This document shows, piece after piece, positions 6,573-14,837 of a stretch of 34,224 nucleotides of DNA (positions are counted from its first letter, which is position 1; the number at the start of each line of letters is the position of its first letter). The stretch is from Eubacterium aggregans. Lineage in GTDB: Bacteria; Bacillota; Clostridia; Eubacteriales; Eubacteriaceae. The notes under the pieces were generated by a model. It made no database searches, was not told where the DNA came from, and was given only the letters and a program-made list of their open reading frames with translations. The stretch lies in contig NZ_FNRK01000027.1 in the NCBI RefSeq assembly GCF_900107815.1, positions 1 through 34,224 of the forward strand, written 5' to 3'. The position numbers were made by a program, and so were the translations under genes.

Positions 6573-6601
6573 TGGTCAAACCTCTGAGAACGTGTTAAAC
6601 T
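6573..6601 (+). promoter_or_regulatory. Promoter for the SAM methyltransferase gene
   Basis: A -35 TGGTCA (6573-6578), 17-nt spacer and -10 TAAACT (6596-6601) with a TG extension. Each hexamer matches consensus at four of six positions. The SD AAAGGA and the ATG at 6643 follow 20-40 bases later. Confidence 0.5.
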
Positions 6602-6642
6602 ATGGGCACCAATGAAGATTACCTCAGAAAGGATCAAATAAA

Positions 6643-7269
6643 ATGAGTGATGATACACGTGGCATTAGCCAGGACTTAATGGCCGCCATCTTTAATACCA
6701 GTGAATTTCGAAAATACTCCCACGATTGCCGCCAGGATATCGTAGAGGCCCTAAAGGATTATCAGTTCAATACACTTTTGGATTTAGATTGTGGGTCTGG
6801 CTTGATGTTAGAGCAAATCTTCGAGGCCTTTCCGCTGATTACAGCTAATGGCTTTGATTATTCCCTTGAACGTCTGGCTGGAGCCAAAGAACGTCTAGCC
6901 GATAAGGATGTTACCCTAAGCTTTGGTAATGCAAAGCAGCTTCCCTACGAAAAAGACTCCTTTGATATGGTGGTCAGCACCTCAACCTTCCACCATTATC
7001 CCTATCCCCATGATGTTCTGGAGGAAATTCATCGGGTACTCAAGCCCAAGGGCACGCTCATCATCTGTGATACTTATCTGAACGCGGCCATGCGCTATTT
7101 AAACATTGTCAGTCGCCCCATCAATGAGGTAACAGATATTCGGATGTACAGCGAAAAGGATATCTGGCAGATGCTTGGCAAAGCCGGATTTACGGGTATC
7201 CAATGGAAAAAGCTCAACAAATACACCTATATGGCGAAGGCCGATGCCTCTACCGTATTAAGCGCCTAA
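6643..7269 (+). CDS. Class I SAM-dependent methyltransferase
   Basis: This 208-residue protein has the Methyltransf_11-type fold. Motif I is LDLDCGSG (46-53), an acidic residue follows in GFDYS, the motif DSFDMVVSTSTFHHYPYP lies in the middle, and HRVLKPKGTLIICD is the post-IV segment. Such enzymes methylate small molecules, lipids or quinones; the substrate cannot be deduced. The ATG at 6643 has the SD AAAGGA nine bases upstream. It is a single gene with its own promoter and a terminator three bases after the stop. Confidence 0.88.
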   Translation: MSDDTRGISQDLMAAIFNTSEFRKYSHDCRQDIVEALKDYQFNTLLDLDCGSGLMLEQIFEAFPLITANGFDYSLERLAGAKERLADKDVTLSFGNAKQLPYEKDSFDMVVSTSTFHHYPYPHDVLEEIHRVLKPKGTLIICDTYLNAAMRYLNIVSRPINEVTDIRMYSEKDIWQMLGKAGFTGIQWKKLNKYTYMAKADASTVLSA

Positions 7270-7271
7270 AT

Positions 7272-7299
7272 AAAAAAAGAGCCCTTTGGCTCTTTTTTT
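7272..7299. terminator. Bidirectional intrinsic terminator
   Basis: The stem AAAAAAAGAGCC/GGCTCTTTTTTT with a 4-nt loop carries T-runs on both strands. It lies between the convergent methyltransferase and trxB genes. Confidence 0.93.
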
Positions 7300-7309
7300 A
7301 TTGCCTATA

Positions 7310-8224
7310 TTATAAATTCTCAAGATAACGGATGGCGGATACCCCTGCAATGGCACCGTCTGCTGTGGCCGTGACCACCTGGCGCAGCATTTTCTGACGA
7401 ACATCCCCTGCGGCAAAGATCCCAGGAAGGCCTGTGGACATTTGTTCATCGGTTATAATATATCCCCGCTCATCCAAAGTCAAATCATCGGCAAAAGCAT
7501 CACTGTTGGGCTTCTGACCCACAAAGATGAAAACACCATCCACTGACAGCTTTTGGCTTTCTCCTGTTTTGACATTCTTTAATGTTACCCCGGAAACCAG
7601 ACCGTCCCCATTGATGGATTCCACGACACTGTCCCAGACAATGTCGATTTTATCATTTGCCATCGCTCGATCCGCTAAAATCTTTGTCGCCCGGAGAGCA
7701 TCCCGGCGATGGATGACCGTCACCTGGGATGCAAATTTGGTCAAATATAAGGCCTCTTCAATGGCGGTATCCCCTCCCCCAACAACTGCCACATGACGGT
7801 TTCGGAAGAAATTGGCATCACAGGTAGCGCAGTAAGAAACCCCCATACCTCGGTATTCCTGTTCCCCAGGACACCCCAGGAGCCGGGGTTCTGCCCCGCT
7901 GGCAATAATCACGCATTGCGTTTTGATGGCTTGGTCCCCCACACTGACAATGTAGCCCTCTGTGGTTTTAGCCAAACTTCGATACTCACCGGTCATAAAG
8001 GTTACGCCAAAGGACACACACTGTTCCCGCATACGCTCGGTTAAGGATGGCCCGGTTGTTTCTTCCGGAGCCCCGGGATAGTTTTCGATCTCCCAGGTGG
8101 TCACTGCCTGACCGCCAATGGCCCCCTTTTCCAGAATCAATGTATTCAGCTGGCCACGGGATGCATAAATCCCAGCACTTAAACCAGCGGGACCGCTCCC
8201 AATAATGATCACATCATATTGCAT
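7310..8224 (-). CDS. trxB: Thioredoxin reductase
   Basis: A 304-residue flavoprotein that uses NADPH to reduce thioredoxin. The FAD-binding motif GSGPAGLSAGIYASR (9-23), the redox-active pair C132/C135 in CATC, the NADPH-binding GGGDTAIEEA (149-158) and the C-terminal FAD motif GIFAAGDVR are all present. Length is typical of low-molecular-weight TrxB. No thioredoxin gene is adjacent. The ATG overlaps the stop of the Na/Pi symporter gene by one base (TAATG), with GAGGAGG ten bases upstream, so the two form an operon. Confidence 0.94.
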   Translation of the reverse strand: MQYDVIIIGSGPAGLSAGIYASRGQLNTLILEKGAIGGQAVTTWEIENYPGAPEETTGPSLTERMREQCVSFGVTFMTGEYRSLAKTTEGYIVSVGDQAIKTQCVIIASGAEPRLLGCPGEQEYRGMGVSYCATCDANFFRNRHVAVVGGGDTAIEEALYLTKFASQVTVIHRRDALRATKILADRAMANDKIDIVWDSVVESINGDGLVSGVTLKNVKTGESQKLSVDGVFIFVGQKPNSDAFADDLTLDERGYIITDEQMSTGLPGIFAAGDVRQKMLRQVVTATADGAIAGVSAIRYLENL

Positions 8225-9939
8225 TAGAAAATGACCTCCTCAATTTTATTGATATTCCGTTCACTGCGCATGCTTAGGATATCCTGGGCAACGTTGGCTG
8301 CATGATCTCCCACACGTTCAACATTCGCCAACAAATCTAAGAACAATACCCCACTATAAGCTTTACATTCCCCTTTATTCAGACGACGCATATGGGCATC
8401 TTTGAGATTACGGGTCATCTTATCAATTTCATCCTCTTCTACCAAAACCTGATCACATAATTCCGGATCTTCAGTTTCCAACATTTTAACCACATTTTCC
8501 AAGGTCTGGCTGGTATACACCATGATCTCTTCTATTTCACCTCTGGCATCATCACTTAAATCAATTTTCTCCCGAATCTTCATTTCTGCCAGCTCCGCAA
8601 TATTTTCAGCATGATCACTGATCCGCTCTAAATCGTGGGCCCCCTTCAGGTAAAAGGCTAAGCGGTCATTTTCTATCTGGGAAATATTCATATTTGAGAG
8701 ACGGACCGTATAATCGATGATACCATGCTCAAATTCATCAATGCGCTCTTCCCGCTCATATACCTTTTCAATGGCTTTTTCATCATTGTTCATCACAGCG
8801 TCATGGGCTGTTTTAAAATTCTTACGGGCCATATCACTGAGACGGGTCACCTCTTTCCCCACCTGACCAATGGCCACAGAGGGATTATTAAGAAGCCGTT
8901 CATCCAGCTGTAATCCCTTTTCCTCTTCACCGGTTGGGAAAACACGTTCCAGAAAATGGACGAAGTAGTTGATAATGGGGACAAGGACGATGGTATTGGC
9001 CACATTAAAGAAGGTGTGGGACATGGCAATCTGTCTGGCCACATTGGGAACCATGGCCCCAGATTCGCTGGTCATATTCCCGGAAATATTGACAATAAAT
9101 TCATAAATAGGGTTCACCGCCATGGTGGCATCCATAATCCCCAGCAAAACCATCACCCAAATCGCACCAAAGATATTGACAAACAAATGGATGAAGGCTG
9201 CATTTTTAGCCGCTGTACTTGTCCCGATACTCGAAAGCAGTGCCGTCACACAGGTCCCAATATTGGTCCCAATCATCATGGGGATACAAATTTGAATGGC
9301 CCCCGTTCCAGTGACCCCTGCAAAAACCCCAGAAATTGCCAGTGCCTGGAGTAATCCCAGAGTCGCACCCGAGCTTTGCATAATACCGGTGATGACAGTT
9401 CCGATGAGCAAACCAAGGAAGGGATTCCGTCCATAGGTCGTCAGCCATTCAATAAATACCGCACTATCCTTTAATGGCTCCATGGTGGTACTCATGGTGC
9501 TGACCCCAAAGAAAAGAATCCCAAAGCCTAAAACAATACTTCCCAAATCCCGGGTACTCTTTCTTTTACCAAAAAGTGCCATAAAGGTACCGATACCGAT
9601 AAATAACGGTGCCACTGCATCCACATTAAAGGCAATGAGTTGGGCCATTACAGTCGTCCCAATATTTGCCCCTAAAATAATTCCAGCCGCCTGGGTTAAG
9701 CTCATGAGCGATGCATTGACAAAGCCCACAACCATGACCGTCGTCGTACTGGAGCTCTGAACCATGATGGTCACCACAATCCCCACAAGGATTGCTTTGA
9801 AGCGGTTATTCGTCAGCACCTCCAACAGATGCTTCATTTTGTTCCCCGCAACAATCTTAAGTCCTTCGCTCATCAGGTGCATCCCGTAAATGAACATACC
9901 CAGGCCGCCAAAGAGGCCCAATAGCATTCCAATTGTCAT
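8224..9939 (-). CDS. Na+/phosphate symporter with PhoU-like domain
   Basis: This 571-residue membrane protein has two homologous Na/Pi-cotransporter repeats. Their QSSS/QSSGA signatures appear as MVQSSSTTTVMVVGF (about residue 60) and IMQSSGATLGLLQAL (about 187). The first 310 residues hold eight or more membrane segments. Residues about 360-571 form a charged, helical PhoU-like domain on the cytoplasmic side (family NptA/YjbB). It imports phosphate or, in some relatives, exports it. The ATG at 9939 has the SD AGGAGA. It is the first gene of an operon with trxB. Confidence 0.9.
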   Translation of the reverse strand: MTIGMLLGLFGGLGMFIYGMHLMSEGLKIVAGNKMKHLLEVLTNNRFKAILVGIVVTIMVQSSSTTTVMVVGFVNASLMSLTQAAGIILGANIGTTVMAQLIAFNVDAVAPLFIGIGTFMALFGKRKSTRDLGSIVLGFGILFFGVSTMSTTMEPLKDSAVFIEWLTTYGRNPFLGLLIGTVITGIMQSSGATLGLLQALAISGVFAGVTGTGAIQICIPMMIGTNIGTCVTALLSSIGTSTAAKNAAFIHLFVNIFGAIWVMVLLGIMDATMAVNPIYEFIVNISGNMTSESGAMVPNVARQIAMSHTFFNVANTIVLVPIINYFVHFLERVFPTGEEEKGLQLDERLLNNPSVAIGQVGKEVTRLSDMARKNFKTAHDAVMNNDEKAIEKVYEREERIDEFEHGIIDYTVRLSNMNISQIENDRLAFYLKGAHDLERISDHAENIAELAEMKIREKIDLSDDARGEIEEIMVYTSQTLENVVKMLETEDPELCDQVLVEEDEIDKMTRNLKDAHMRRLNKGECKAYSGVLFLDLLANVERVGDHAANVAQDILSMRSERNINKIEEVIF

Positions 9940-10033
9940 CTTTAAAATCTCCTATATCGTTCCTTTAATTCCTCAATTTTTACAAATCACGGATATAGTC
10001 ATTTTAACACTACTGCTCTCATTTTAAAACAAG

Positions 10034-10049
10034 AAATATTATAATATTT
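10034..10049. promoter_or_regulatory. Perfect AT palindrome between divergent operons
   Basis: AAATATTATAATATTT is a perfect 16-bp palindrome in the 197-bp gap between the divergent symporter-trxB operon and glyS. Its position and symmetry suit an operator. It resembles AT-rich Fur/PerR-type sites only loosely. The gap is AT-rich, so chance is possible. Confidence 0.35.
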
Positions 10050-10095
10050 TCATAAAAATAATCCGGGATAAAGTATGCATAAAATCTGAATCTAT

Positions 10096-10103
10096 GTTAA
10101 AAT
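10096..10103 (+). promoter_or_regulatory. Likely -10 region for glyS
   Basis: TGTTAAAAT gives an extended -10 (TAAAAT at 10098-10103) about 34 bases before the glyS ATG. No good -35 is visible. No T-box leader precedes the gene: there is too little room and no GGTGGNACC-like motif. Confidence 0.4.
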
Positions 10104-10136
10104 AAGAAATTATGAATATTGCAGAGGAGGACGCCA

Positions 10137-11522
10137 ATGTCTAGCTTTTCAATGAGTGAAGTTGTCAGCCTTGCCAAAATGAGAGGTATTGTATTCCCAG
10201 GATCTGAGATCTATGATGGTCTTGCCAATAGCTGGGATTACGGCCCCATCGGCGTGGAGATGAAAAATAATGTTAAAAAGGCCTGGTGGAAGAAATTTAT
10301 CCAGGAATCCCCCTATAATGTCGGCCTGGATGCCGCCATTTTAATGAACCCCAGAACCTGGGTGGCCTCTGGCCATGTCGGTGGTTTTAATGACCCCCTG
10401 ATGGACTGCAAGGCCTGTAAATCAAGGTTCCGTGCCGATAAACTTCTGGAGGATTACTTCCAGGAAAAGGGTGAAGAAGTCATTGTCGATGGCTGGAGCA
10501 AGGAACAGATGGAAGACTACATCCGGGATAACAACATCGTCTGTCCCGAATGCGGAAAGGCCGATTTTACAGAAATCCGCCAGTTCAACCTGATGTTTAA
10601 AACCTTCCAAGGCGTCACCGAAGACAGCGCCTCCGAAATTTACCTTCGTCCGGAAACCGCCCAGGGGATCTTCGTCAATTTCAAGAATGTCCAACGGACC
10701 ACCCGGAAAAAGATTCCCTTCGGCATCGGACAGGTGGGGAAATCCTTCCGAAACGAAATCACCCCCGGAAATTTCATCTTCAGAATCCGGGAATTTGAAC
10801 AGATGGAGCTGGAATTCTTCTGCGAACCCGGTACCGACCTCGAATGGTTCGCCTATTGGAAGGATCAATGTAAAAAATGGCTCTTTGACCTAGGCATGAA
10901 GGAAGAAAATATCCGCTTCCGGGACCACGAGCAAGAAGAACTATCCCATTACTCCAATGCCACCACTGACGTAGAATACCTCTTCCCCTTCGGCTGGGGT
11001 GAACTCTGGGGTATTGCAGACCGGACCGATTTCGACCTAACCCAGCATCAGAACGAATCTGGGAAAGATCTGCGCTACCAGGACCCCATCACCAACGAAA
11101 AGTACATTCCCTACTGCATTGAGCCCTCCCTGGGTGCCGATCGGATGTTCCTGGCCTTCTTATGCAACGCCCTGGAAAAGGAAGAACTGGAAAATGGCGA
11201 TATCCGAAACGTTATGAAGATTCATCCTGCCTTGTCCTGCTTTAAAGCAGCCGTTCTGCCACTGTCCAAAAAGCTGAGCGAAAAAGCCACTGAGGTTTAC
11301 AGCGAGCTGGCAAAATACTTCAATATCGATTATGATGAAGCCGGCAGCATCGGGAAGCGCTATCGTCGCCAGGATGAAATCGGAACCCCTCTGTGCATTA
11401 CTGTAGACTTTGATACCCTGGAAGACCAGGCCGTCACCATCCGGGATCGGGATACCATGGAACAGGTTCGCCTGCCCATTGCTGAATTAAAAGCATACAT
11501 CGATAATAAGATCATGTTCTAA
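10137..11522 (+). CDS. glyS: Glycyl-tRNA synthetase (dimeric type)
   Basis: This class II enzyme charges tRNA-Gly. The 461 residues begin at the ATG at 10137, placed nine bases after the SD GAGGAGG; an in-frame TTG at 10119 lies ahead of that SD and is rejected. Visible features are the N-terminal [24 protein letters not shown]-type motif, [10 protein letters not shown], a CxxC...CxxC zinc ribbon (CKAC and CPEC), the motif 2 loop region around [13 protein letters not shown], and the C-terminal anticodon-binding domain (from about 360). It is the archaeal/eukaryal-like single-chain form found in many Gram-positives. It is a single gene ending at a strong terminator. Confidence 0.95.
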   Translation: MSSFSMSEVVSLAKMRGIVFPGSEIYDGLANSWDYGPIGVEMKNNVKKAWWKKFIQESPYNVGLDAAILMNPRTWVASGHVGGFNDPLMDCKACKSRFRADKLLEDYFQEKGEEVIVDGWSKEQMEDYIRDNNIVCPECGKADFTEIRQFNLMFKTFQGVTEDSASEIYLRPETAQGIFVNFKNVQRTTRKKIPFGIGQVGKSFRNEITPGNFIFRIREFEQMELEFFCEPGTDLEWFAYWKDQCKKWLFDLGMKEENIRFRDHEQEELSHYSNATTDVEYLFPFGWGELWGIADRTDFDLTQHQNESGKDLRYQDPITNEKYIPYCIEPSLGADRMFLAFLCNALEKEELENGDIRNVMKIHPALSCFKAAVLPLSKKLSEKATEVYSELAKYFNIDYDEAGSIGKRYRRQDEIGTPLCITVDFDTLEDQAVTIRDRDTMEQVRLPIAELKAYIDNKIMF

Positions 11523-11533
11523 GAATTATCCTT

Positions 11534-11576
11534 AAGCACCATTTCTCTATTACTCAGAGAAACGGTGCTTATTTTT
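11534..11576 (+). terminator. Intrinsic terminator of glyS
   Basis: The arms AAGCACC-A-TTTCTCT and AGAGAAA-C-GGTGCTT pair with one mismatch around a seven-base loop, followed by ATTTTT. The tail has T-runs only on the plus strand. Confidence 0.92.
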
Positions 11577-11579
11577 GTC

Positions 11580-12455
11580 CTAATAAACAACAATCGTGTA
11601 GGCCGCCCTTAAAACGTCCCCGGGATCTGCCACCAAAACGCCTGGTTTTTCCGTCAGCTCCCCAGAAAAGCCCACATCATCCGTTCGTCCGATCCAAGGC
11701 TCGAGGCAGATAAAGGGAGCCTCAGGCTTTGACCAGATTCCAAAATTCGGGAATCCCGGAGCACTTAATGCCACCAGAGGAGTCCCGTCTTTTTTCCTCA
11801 GAATAACCTCATCAAATTGGGCACCATCAAAGATTCGGGCATCCTCTGCAAAAAAATCATCATCCAGAGAATAACAGCCGTCCTGAAGAGACATAAGGTG
11901 GACATCCCTAGGATTTGGATGGCCCTCTGTCGGATCAATCAGTAAATATTTAAGCTCCTGTCGCCCCGGAAAATCCAGAATATACCCCTCCTTCCCAGCT
12001 TCTTCATCCAAGGCAAAGGCTGGATGACCGCCAATGGTAAAGGGCATCTCCCCATCTCCAGTATTTTCCACCCGCCAAATCACCACCAAGGACTCCTCTT
12101 CCAGCCGATGGGTTACCTCCAGATTAAAATGGAAGGGATAGTATTCACGGGTGCTGGCATTGTCCGTGAGCACATGGGTCACCTCATAATCTGATTGATA
12201 CGTGCACACAAAATCCATATCCCGGGCAAACCCGTGGCGGGGCATGGGATAAACTTGTCCCAGATGCTGGTACTGCCCGTGGCAATGGGCACCAACGCAG
12301 GGAAAGAGGAGAGGCGCCCGTCGGGCCCAATGGGCTGGGTCACCCTTCCATAAAACCGATCGTCCTTCTTGCTTATCCTGTATTTCCATCAGTTCTGCGC
12401 CGTAATCCGCTACCACAACCCGCAAACGATCATTTTCAATACGATGTTGAACCAT
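11580..12455 (-). CDS. Aldose 1-epimerase-like protein (LacX branch)
   Basis: The 291-residue protein has the beta-sandwich galactose-mutarotase fold: N-terminal VVVADYGAELMEIQDK, RAPLLFPCVGA, PRHGFARDMDF with the conserved His, and IGGHPAF in mid-protein. The end ICLEPWIGRTDD completes the family pattern. It probably interconverts alpha and beta anomers of a sugar or sugar phosphate; the LacX branch has no firm substrate. The ATG at 12455 has AAGGAG five bases upstream. It lies 20 bases after the amidohydrolase/TrmO-like fusion gene on the same strand and is probably co-transcribed. Confidence 0.85.
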   Translation of the reverse strand: MVQHRIENDRLRVVVADYGAELMEIQDKQEGRSVLWKGDPAHWARRAPLLFPCVGAHCHGQYQHLGQVYPMPRHGFARDMDFVCTYQSDYEVTHVLTDNASTREYYPFHFNLEVTHRLEEESLVVIWRVENTGDGEMPFTIGGHPAFALDEEAGKEGYILDFPGRQELKYLLIDPTEGHPNPRDVHLMSLQDGCYSLDDDFFAEDARIFDGAQFDEVILRKKDGTPLVALSAPGFPNFGIWSKPEAPFICLEPWIGRTDDVGFSGELTEKPGVLVADPGDVLRAAYTIVVY

Positions 12456-12475
12456 TTTTTCTCCTTCCTCGACAT

Positions 12476-13639
12476 CTACAATTGATCTTCCCAGTCTGGG
12501 TAACGCTGTTCCCCGACCCGTTGATCTCTAAAGATTGGCTTAATGTCTAAAATCGGCGTCCCATCAAAGGCATCCAGCCCCTTCACGGTCAATCTATTTT
12601 CCTCAATGGATAAAAGCTGCACATCCGTCATCCCAATACCATTGGGGCGATTGGGGGTCCTGGTGGCATATAATCCTACCAAAGGAAGGTTTTGCCGTCC
12701 CCTGGGATGGCATTTTAAACGGGTGGCCGGGTCCATTTCGTCAAATGGACTCTGGCTGAAATTAAAAACAATCCGGATATGTGAAAATTCAATCAGGCTT
12801 TCCAGCCCAGGAATCAGAGCTTTATCCAATACAATGGTACTGACCACCTCACCCCAGCTGTCCGACCGACGCACGATACCATCATTTTTGACCACACCGA
12901 TGGGGTGCATCACAATGGGTTCGCCTTCTTTTTGTTCCGGGCTGGCTGCCTCTACCAATGCCTTAAAAAGGGCTTGGCTCCCCTTATCTTTTTGATAATT
13001 AAATTCCGGGTGCCACTGAACCGCCCAAAGAAAGGACTGTGTCGGCATATAAACAGCCTCAATCAAACCGTCGGGGGAAACGGCCATGGGCCTTAAATTC
13101 GGGGCCAGGGTCAAAATCCCCTGATGATGATAACTGTTCACAGGGTAATCCTCCACCCCGAGGAGCGCGGACAATGGCGTTTTCGGCAAAACATGGACGT
13201 TGTGGACCGTCATATCGTAGGGTGGTTTCATCTGATGATCAATATCGGAAGGATGCTCCTGTCCCAAATCCTGGTACAGCTTTCCCCCGTAGACAGCATT
13301 CAGCAGTTGAATCCCCCGGCAAATCCCCAGAATCGGCTTATCGAGGGCCACTGCTTTCTTTAATAAATACCCCTCCATAACATCCCGGGTTTCGCAAATT
13401 TCACCGCAGTGCCTTGAAGTTTCTTCCTGATAAACCGCCGGTGCCACATCCTGTCCCCCAGTAAAAAGAAAGCCATGGCAAAGGCTTAAAAACGTGTCTA
13501 ACACCGCTTCGTCCTGGGTGAGGGGCAAAACCAAGGGTGTGGCGCCCGCTGCCATTAAGCCGTCTAAATAGCCCGGAAGCATCCAAAGGCTGTCTTTTTC
13601 CTGATCGTATAATGGGGTTACACCAATAATGGGTCGCAT
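12476..13639 (-). CDS. Fusion: PuuD-like glutamine amidotransferase + TrmO-like domain
   Basis: The 387 residues hold two complete domains. Residues 1-232 are a class I glutamine amidotransferase-like peptidase C26 of the gamma-glutamyl-GABA hydrolase type, with FTGGQDV (59-65), nucleophile C107 in GICRGIQLLN, and H210/E212 in WHPEF. Residues about 243-387 are a TsaA/TrmO (UPF0066) domain with HPIGVV (245-250), GLYATRTPNRPNGIG (322-336) and GLDAFDGTPILDIKP (354-368). TrmO uses SAM to methylate t6A37 in tRNA. RPNGIG replaces the usual RPNPIG. Each domain is normally a separate protein. The ATG at 13639 has GAGGAGG upstream and no internal start with an SD was seen at the junction. Function of the fusion is unknown. 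Confidence 0.88.
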   Translation of the reverse strand: MRPIIGVTPLYDQEKDSLWMLPGYLDGLMAAGATPLVLPLTQDEAVLDTFLSLCHGFLFTGGQDVAPAVYQEETSRHCGEICETRDVMEGYLLKKAVALDKPILGICRGIQLLNAVYGGKLYQDLGQEHPSDIDHQMKPPYDMTVHNVHVLPKTPLSALLGVEDYPVNSYHHQGILTLAPNLRPMAVSPDGLIEAVYMPTQSFLWAVQWHPEFNYQKDKGSQALFKALVEAASPEQKEGEPIVMHPIGVVKNDGIVRRSDSWGEVVSTIVLDKALIPGLESLIEFSHIRIVFNFSQSPFDEMDPATRLKCHPRGRQNLPLVGLYATRTPNRPNGIGMTDVQLLSIEENRLTVKGLDAFDGTPILDIKPIFRDQRVGEQRYPDWEDQL

Positions 13640-13670
13640 GTCATCCTCCTCAAAAATTTAATTGTTTTTT

Positions 13671-13679
13671 ATTATACCA
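13671..13679 (-). promoter_or_regulatory. Extended -10 for the fusion-epimerase operon
   Basis: The minus strand reads TGGTATAAT, a TG-extended perfect -10 (TATAAT at 13676-13671). It lies 32 bases before the ATG at 13639. The -35 position is weak (TTATGA at 17 bases). Confidence 0.55.
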
Positions 13680-13696
13680 CAATCAATCGTAAGTCA

Positions 13697-13720
13697 TAAA
13701 AAAAACGGCCATTGACCGTT
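13697..13720 (-). terminator. Second terminator after rpsI
   Basis: The minus strand shows AACGG...CCGTT with a short loop followed by eight T. It stands about 50 bases after a stronger hairpin, so the two work as tandem terminators that shield the promoter of the next operon. Confidence 0.7.
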
Positions 13721-13773
13721 ACTTATTGCGTTGATCCATCATTTTTAGAGTAAAAACAAACTTTGGAATAAAC

Positions 13774-13812
13774 AAAAAAGCCCAGCTGTCACAAAGTGAC
13801 AGGCCGAGCTTT
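13774..13812 (-). terminator. Main terminator of rplM-rpsI
   Basis: On the minus strand AAGCTCGGCCTGTCA pairs with TGACAGCTGGGCTT (two mismatches) around a five-base loop, followed by TTTTTTG. It begins 18 bases after the rpsI stop. Confidence 0.92.
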
Positions 13813-13829
13813 CTAATAAATCGATATAA

Positions 13830-14222
13830 TTAACGCTTGCTAAACTGAGGCGCACGACGGGCTTTTTTGAGACCGTATTTTTTACGTTCAGTCATACGTG
13901 AGTCGCGTGTTAAGAAACCAGCACGCTTGAGTTCTGGTCTTAAGTTAGCATCTGCTTCCAACAGGGCACGGGAAATACCGTGACGGATGGCACCGGATTG
14001 ACCAGTGAAGCCACCACCAAACACATTGACGATAACATCAAAGCTCCCAATGGTATTGGTTAAGACTAAGGGCTGTTTTGCGACCATCTTTAAGGTCTCC
14101 AGTCCAAAGTAATCATCAATATCGCGGCCATTGATGATGAACTTGCCTTCGCCGGGCAGTAAACGTACTCTGGCCACAGAGGTTTTTCTTCTACCTGTTC
14201 CGAAATATTGTACTTTCGCCAT
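13830..14222 (-). CDS. rpsI: 30S ribosomal protein S9
   Basis: The 130 residues match S9 from [14 protein letters not shown] at the start to the basic tail ending APQFSKR, whose last Lys-Arg contacts P-site tRNA in known ribosomes. [19 protein letters not shown] is also conserved. It follows rplM by 18 bases, the standard pair, and is followed by tandem terminators. Confidence 0.98.
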   Translation of the reverse strand: MAKVQYFGTGRRKTSVARVRLLPGEGKFIINGRDIDDYFGLETLKMVAKQPLVLTNTIGSFDVIVNVFGGGFTGQSGAIRHGISRALLEADANLRPELKRAGFLTRDSRMTERKKYGLKKARRAPQFSKR

Positions 14223-14240
14223 TCTTAATTTCCCTTTCTA

Positions 14241-14678
14241 CTAAACTTCCAAAGCTTCAGGCTGCTGTGCGGCATGGGGATGATCCGGGCCGGCATACAC
14301 CTTTAACTTCTTCATGACGGCATCGCCCAGCTTATTGTGGGGGACCATGCCTCTAACGGCCTTGTAGACCAAAAGATCCGGTTTTTCCTGTAAGAATTTA
14401 CGGTATTTGGTTTCCTTCAGTCCGCCGGGATGACCGGAATAGGTCTTGTACAATTTCTGGTCGAGTTTATTACCCGTCATAACAATCTTATCCGCATTCA
14501 CGATGATGACGAAGTCACCACAGTCGACATGGGGGGTGAAATACGGTTTATTCTTTCCTCTTAAAATGGTTGCAATTTCGGTTGCCAGACGACCAAGGAC
14601 CTTGCCTTCTGCATCTATGACGAACCATTTGCGTTCGATTTCTTGAGATTTAGCCATTTTTGTGGCATTTGCATTCAT
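14241..14678 (-). CDS. rplM: 50S ribosomal protein L13
   Basis: The 145 residues contain the L13 core ([56 protein letters not shown]). The ATG at 14678 is eight bases from the SD AGGAGG and adds seven residues before the second ATG. It has its own promoter and a ~120-nt structured leader, so it is not solely dependent on the upstream ecf-truA transcript. Confidence 0.97.
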   Translation of the reverse strand: MNANATKMAKSQEIERKWFVIDAEGKVLGRLATEIATILRGKNKPYFTPHVDCGDFVIIVNADKIVMTGNKLDQKLYKTYSGHPGGLKETKYRKFLQEKPDLLVYKAVRGMVPHNKLGDAVMKKLKVYAGPDHPHAAQQPEALEV

Positions 14679-14689
14679 CTCAGGCTCCT

Positions 14690-14798
14690 CCTATATTGAG
14701 TAGTTATTTTTTTCTTATTTATGGATGACCAACAAAAGTGGGGGGTTGTCAGTCGTCGTTTATATGCTGTACCGGGGCTAAGGGTACAATAACGTCCA
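14690..14798 (-). promoter_or_regulatory. Structured rplM leader (L13-type candidate)
   Basis: Between the predicted transcription start (14798) and the rplM SD the minus strand folds into a stem GTACC/GGTAC (inside CGTT/AACG) and a second hairpin TGAC-AAC/GTTGGTCA. Firmicutes often regulate rplM-rpsI through an L13-binding leader in this position. That this is such a leader is inference from location and structure; I could not compare it with the family model. Confidence 0.55.
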
Positions 14799-14804
14799 TC
14801 GTTA

Positions 14805-14833
14805 ATTCTAGCCTAACTGAAGGCTATTGTCAA
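14805..14833 (-). promoter_or_regulatory. Promoter of rplM-rpsI
   Basis: Minus-strand -35 TTGACA (14833-14828), 17-nt spacer, -10 TAGAAT (14810-14805). It lies just after the truA stop, so rplM-rpsI can be transcribed independently of the super-operon. Confidence 0.9.
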
Positions 14834-14837
14834 ATGA

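Noticed and set aside
8956-9354. 132-residue plus-strand frame antisense to the Na/Pi symporter gene
   Set aside because: Histidine/asparagine-rich composition typical of antisense to a hydrophobic gene; no start signal.
10000-10136. T-box leader ahead of glyS
   Set aside because: No GGTGGNACC-like T-box motif, no specifier stem and too little space between the divergent genes.
10119-10136. TTG start six codons upstream for glyS
   Set aside because: It overlaps the SD used by the ATG at 10137, and the resulting extra residues are not part of the GlyRS family.
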